Source: Desulfobacteria bacterium (GTDB lineage: Bacteria; Desulfobacterota; Desulfobacteria; Desulfobacterales; C00003060). Taken from it: a stretch of DNA of 6,615 nucleotides. This document shows, in pieces, positions 5,505-6,615 of this stretch. The notes beneath the pieces are model-generated. The model was not told the DNA's origin, did not search any database, and saw nothing but the letters and a program-made list of their open reading frames with translations. Positions within the stretch are counted from its first letter, which is position 1. Each line of letters starts with the position of its first letter. The DNA lies in the NCBI GenBank assembly GCA_030145035.1, contig JAQYWL010000394.1, positions 1-6,615 on the forward strand, in the 5' to 3' direction. Both the position numbers and the translations under genes were made by a program.

Positions 5505-5718
5505 CATTGGGAATCCTTCCGGTCTTGCATACTCGTTTTGGGGCCAGGCATTGTTATGGTACGAAGGGTATCATAAAGCAGAACACGCCCTTCCCCTTGT
5601 AGCAGAGGCCTTAAGGCTCTTCAGAAAGATTGGAATGGAGCCACAGGCCCGAGAAGTAGACGAGCTGCTGGCTAAATTGCAAAAAGAAATGGATAGACAG
5701 GATAATGCGGGAAACTGA
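5497..5718 (+). pseudogene. C-terminal remnant of a TPR protein
   Basis: After a TGA at 5494-5496 the plus frame is open to the TGA at 5716-5718. It reads GLAYSFWGQALLWYEGYHKA, then ...LVAEALRLFRKIGMEPQAREVDELLAKLQKE. This has the pattern of a final tetratricopeptide repeat: W..A......G....A......A...F...G, then a C-terminal capping helix. TPR proteins are protein-interaction scaffolds. A full gene would extend several hundred codons upstream, but the frame is blocked and no TPR-like sequence lies to the left. No start codon with a Shine-Dalgarno opens it. I read it as a 5'-truncated remnant. The homologous part begins at about 5512, just after the TGACCCCTTAT tandem repeat. Confidence 0.65.
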
Positions 5719-5721
5719 CTC

Positions 5722-5775
5722 ATGCGGCTCCTGCCTCGCGCCCGCCTGGCTTTGCCGTTCATCCTTGCGCTTTGA
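5722..5775 (+). pseudogene. Orphan signal-peptide-like fragment after the TPR remnant
   Basis: Three bases after the TPR stop, an ATG opens a 17-codon frame, MRLLPRARLALPFILAL, then TGA. Basic residues followed by an Ala/Leu core look just like the start of a Sec signal peptide, cut off before the cleavage site. The tight spacing suggests the second gene of an operon with the TPR gene, encoding an exported protein whose body is gone. It could be chance, as GC-rich DNA readily encodes Leu/Ala/Arg. Confidence 0.35.
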
Positions 5776-5777
5776 GC

Positions 5778-5818
5778 AACCATTTCCATGCAGGCATGAT
5801 GCGGATGGTTCCCGTTTT
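5778..5818 (+). terminator. Possible terminator hairpin
   Basis: AACCAT (5778-5783) pairs with ATGGTT (5805-5810), and CATG (5787-5790) with CATG (5795-5798) inside, with an internal loop between. CCCG and five T follow. It would end plus-strand transcription after the TPR and signal-peptide remnants, and faces the end of the minus-strand ATPase gene. The large internal loop makes it imperfect. Confidence 0.35.
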
Positions 5819-5840
5819 TGTCTCGATTGTAGATTCCTCG

Positions 5841-6615
5841 CTAATATTGATCACCAAGGAGGCTCCGGACCAGGCGTTGTGTCTGACTAATCATGTATAG
5901 TGGAATAGACAATATTTGATCAACATATGACAATTCGTGCATTGAATATCGGACACCAAGCAGTGTTTTGGGATATTCTTTAAGGAAAAGCCCCATGCTC
6001 TTCAGTGAACCTCTCGCGCAGGCCTTCACCTCTACCGGTATCGGCATGCCTTCGATTTCTATTAGAAAATCAACTTCTGCATTGCTCCCTCGGGCTTCCC
6101 TTGCCCAAAAATGTAATTTTTTGTCAGAGTAAGGATCCGCGCCAGCAAGCAACTCTTGAGCGACATACTGTTCTGCAACACTGCCTGCATTGATTTGCAT
6201 GATAGAGTTATCAAGAATAATAGAGTCCTGCACGCCAAGAGCATTTTGCATAAGACCGACATCGAGAAACGCTATTTTGAATTTACGTTCATTGGTAGTT
6301 GCCAAAAGAGGTACTCCCGCACCGGATGCGTGGCATATTTTAGACAGGCATCGCGCATCGCATAGCAACCCAAGCGCCTCCTTCAGGAATTTAGCTTCGA
6401 TGCCTGGATTTACATGTGAATACTTGTAACGCCGACCAGCCATTTGTGGGGCGCTGGAACACACTTCTTTCAAGTATTTATGTTTTGCGGTTGATGCATA
6501 CTTGGCAAAATCATCTGTATAAGTCCGAATAAGCCCGGATTGCAGTCTCTGTAATTCTTCCATCAAGACCTTATTTTCAAAGGCATTAACAACTCTGGGC
6601 ATTCCGCCGACTAAC
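5841..6615 (-). CDS. AAA-family ATPase with DUF4143 domain, C-terminal part
   Basis: The visible 257 residues are the C-terminal half of an AAA_14/DUF4143 protein, and the N-terminal Walker ATPase domain lies beyond the right edge. The frame is open to the last base and reads LVGGMPRVV across 6614-6589, matching the family's usual GGMP, so the ATG at 6602-6600 is internal, not the start. Counted from that Met, residues ~28-46 carry the family segment YTDDFAKYAS and KHKYLKEV, and FLDVGLMQ lies at 112-119. A PD-(D/E)XK-like core follows: GSVAEQ (E144), NAEVDFLI (D178) and PVEVKA (E191, K193). The cellular role of this family is poorly defined. Candidates include nucleic-acid-related ATPases and toxin or antitoxin partners. 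The three nuclease-like positions are all retained. It is convergent with the TPR remnants, and its C-terminus (SIPLYM to the stop) looks complete. Confidence 0.85.
   Translation of the reverse strand, partial: LVGGMPRVVNAFENKVLMEELQRLQSGLIRTYTDDFAKYASTAKHKYLKEVCSSAPQMAGRRYKYSHVNPGIEAKFLKEALGLLCDARCLSKICHASGAGVPLLATTNERKFKIAFLDVGLMQNALGVQDSIILDNSIMQINAGSVAEQYVAQELLAGADPYSDKKLHFWAREARGSNAEVDFLIEIEGMPIPVEVKACARGSLKSMGLFLKEYPKTLLGVRYSMHELSYVDQILSIPLYMISQTQRLVRSLLGDQY

Noticed and set aside
5571..5789. 72-codon minus-strand frame
   Set aside because: It is the antisense shadow of the TPR remnant, low in complexity (Ser, Ala, Arg) with no ribosome site.
6600..6602. ATG as the start of the right-edge ATPase gene
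   Set aside because: The frame continues to the window edge and the codons before it give the family's GGMP, so this Met is internal.

Overview
The window is about 50% GC and most likely bacterial and Gram-negative. Protein style suggests Desulfobacterota (Deltaproteobacteria) or a relative: a DUF4143-type ATPase tail with the 'DDFAKYAS.AKHKYLKEV' signature, a lipobox protein with Ala at +2, and a TPR remnant. This placement is inferred from how the proteins read, not from a search.

Layout. Four protein genes are well supported, all on the minus strand. From right to left they are: the C-terminal half of an AAA/DUF4143 ATPase that runs off the right edge (5841-6615); a probable two-gene operon of a lipoprotein (3917-4969) and a small helical cytosolic protein (3517-3882), both of unknown function; and a secreted GH15 glucoamylase with an N-terminal glucodextranase-type beta-sandwich and a C-terminal starch-binding-like domain (656-3190). 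A small ORF of 48-56 codons (508-654, possibly from 678) abuts or overlaps the end of the glucoamylase gene and may be real.

The plus strand carries only debris. At the left edge is the 3' end of a phosphoglycolate-phosphatase-like HAD gene whose GDxxxD motif and reading frame are damaged (to 186), followed by a terminator. At 5497-5718 is the last ~70 codons of a TPR protein, followed at once by what looks like an orphaned signal peptide (5722-5775). The segment therefore looks like accessory DNA in which older plus-strand genes were eroded around the minus-strand genes.

Regulation is the more unusual part. Upstream of the lipoprotein operon, 5396-5470 holds a duplicated module (TTGACAAAA box plus GAATCTT and TATCGGTTA boxes, read on the minus strand), and one copy has a well-placed GATAAT -10 element. 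The ~400-nt leader that follows ends in a 12-codon ORF with a strong Shine-Dalgarno, a 41-codon ORF and the lipoprotein start, each joined to the next by an ATGA overlap. Upstream of the glucoamylase there is a 16-codon ORF with a strong Shine-Dalgarno, then a short hairpin and a T-run, an arrangement like an attenuator. I found no CRISPR array, tRNA, rRNA, complete insertion sequence or recognisable defence system. The best candidates for something undescribed are the lipoprotein/helical-protein pair with its leader, and the two leader-peptide arrangements.
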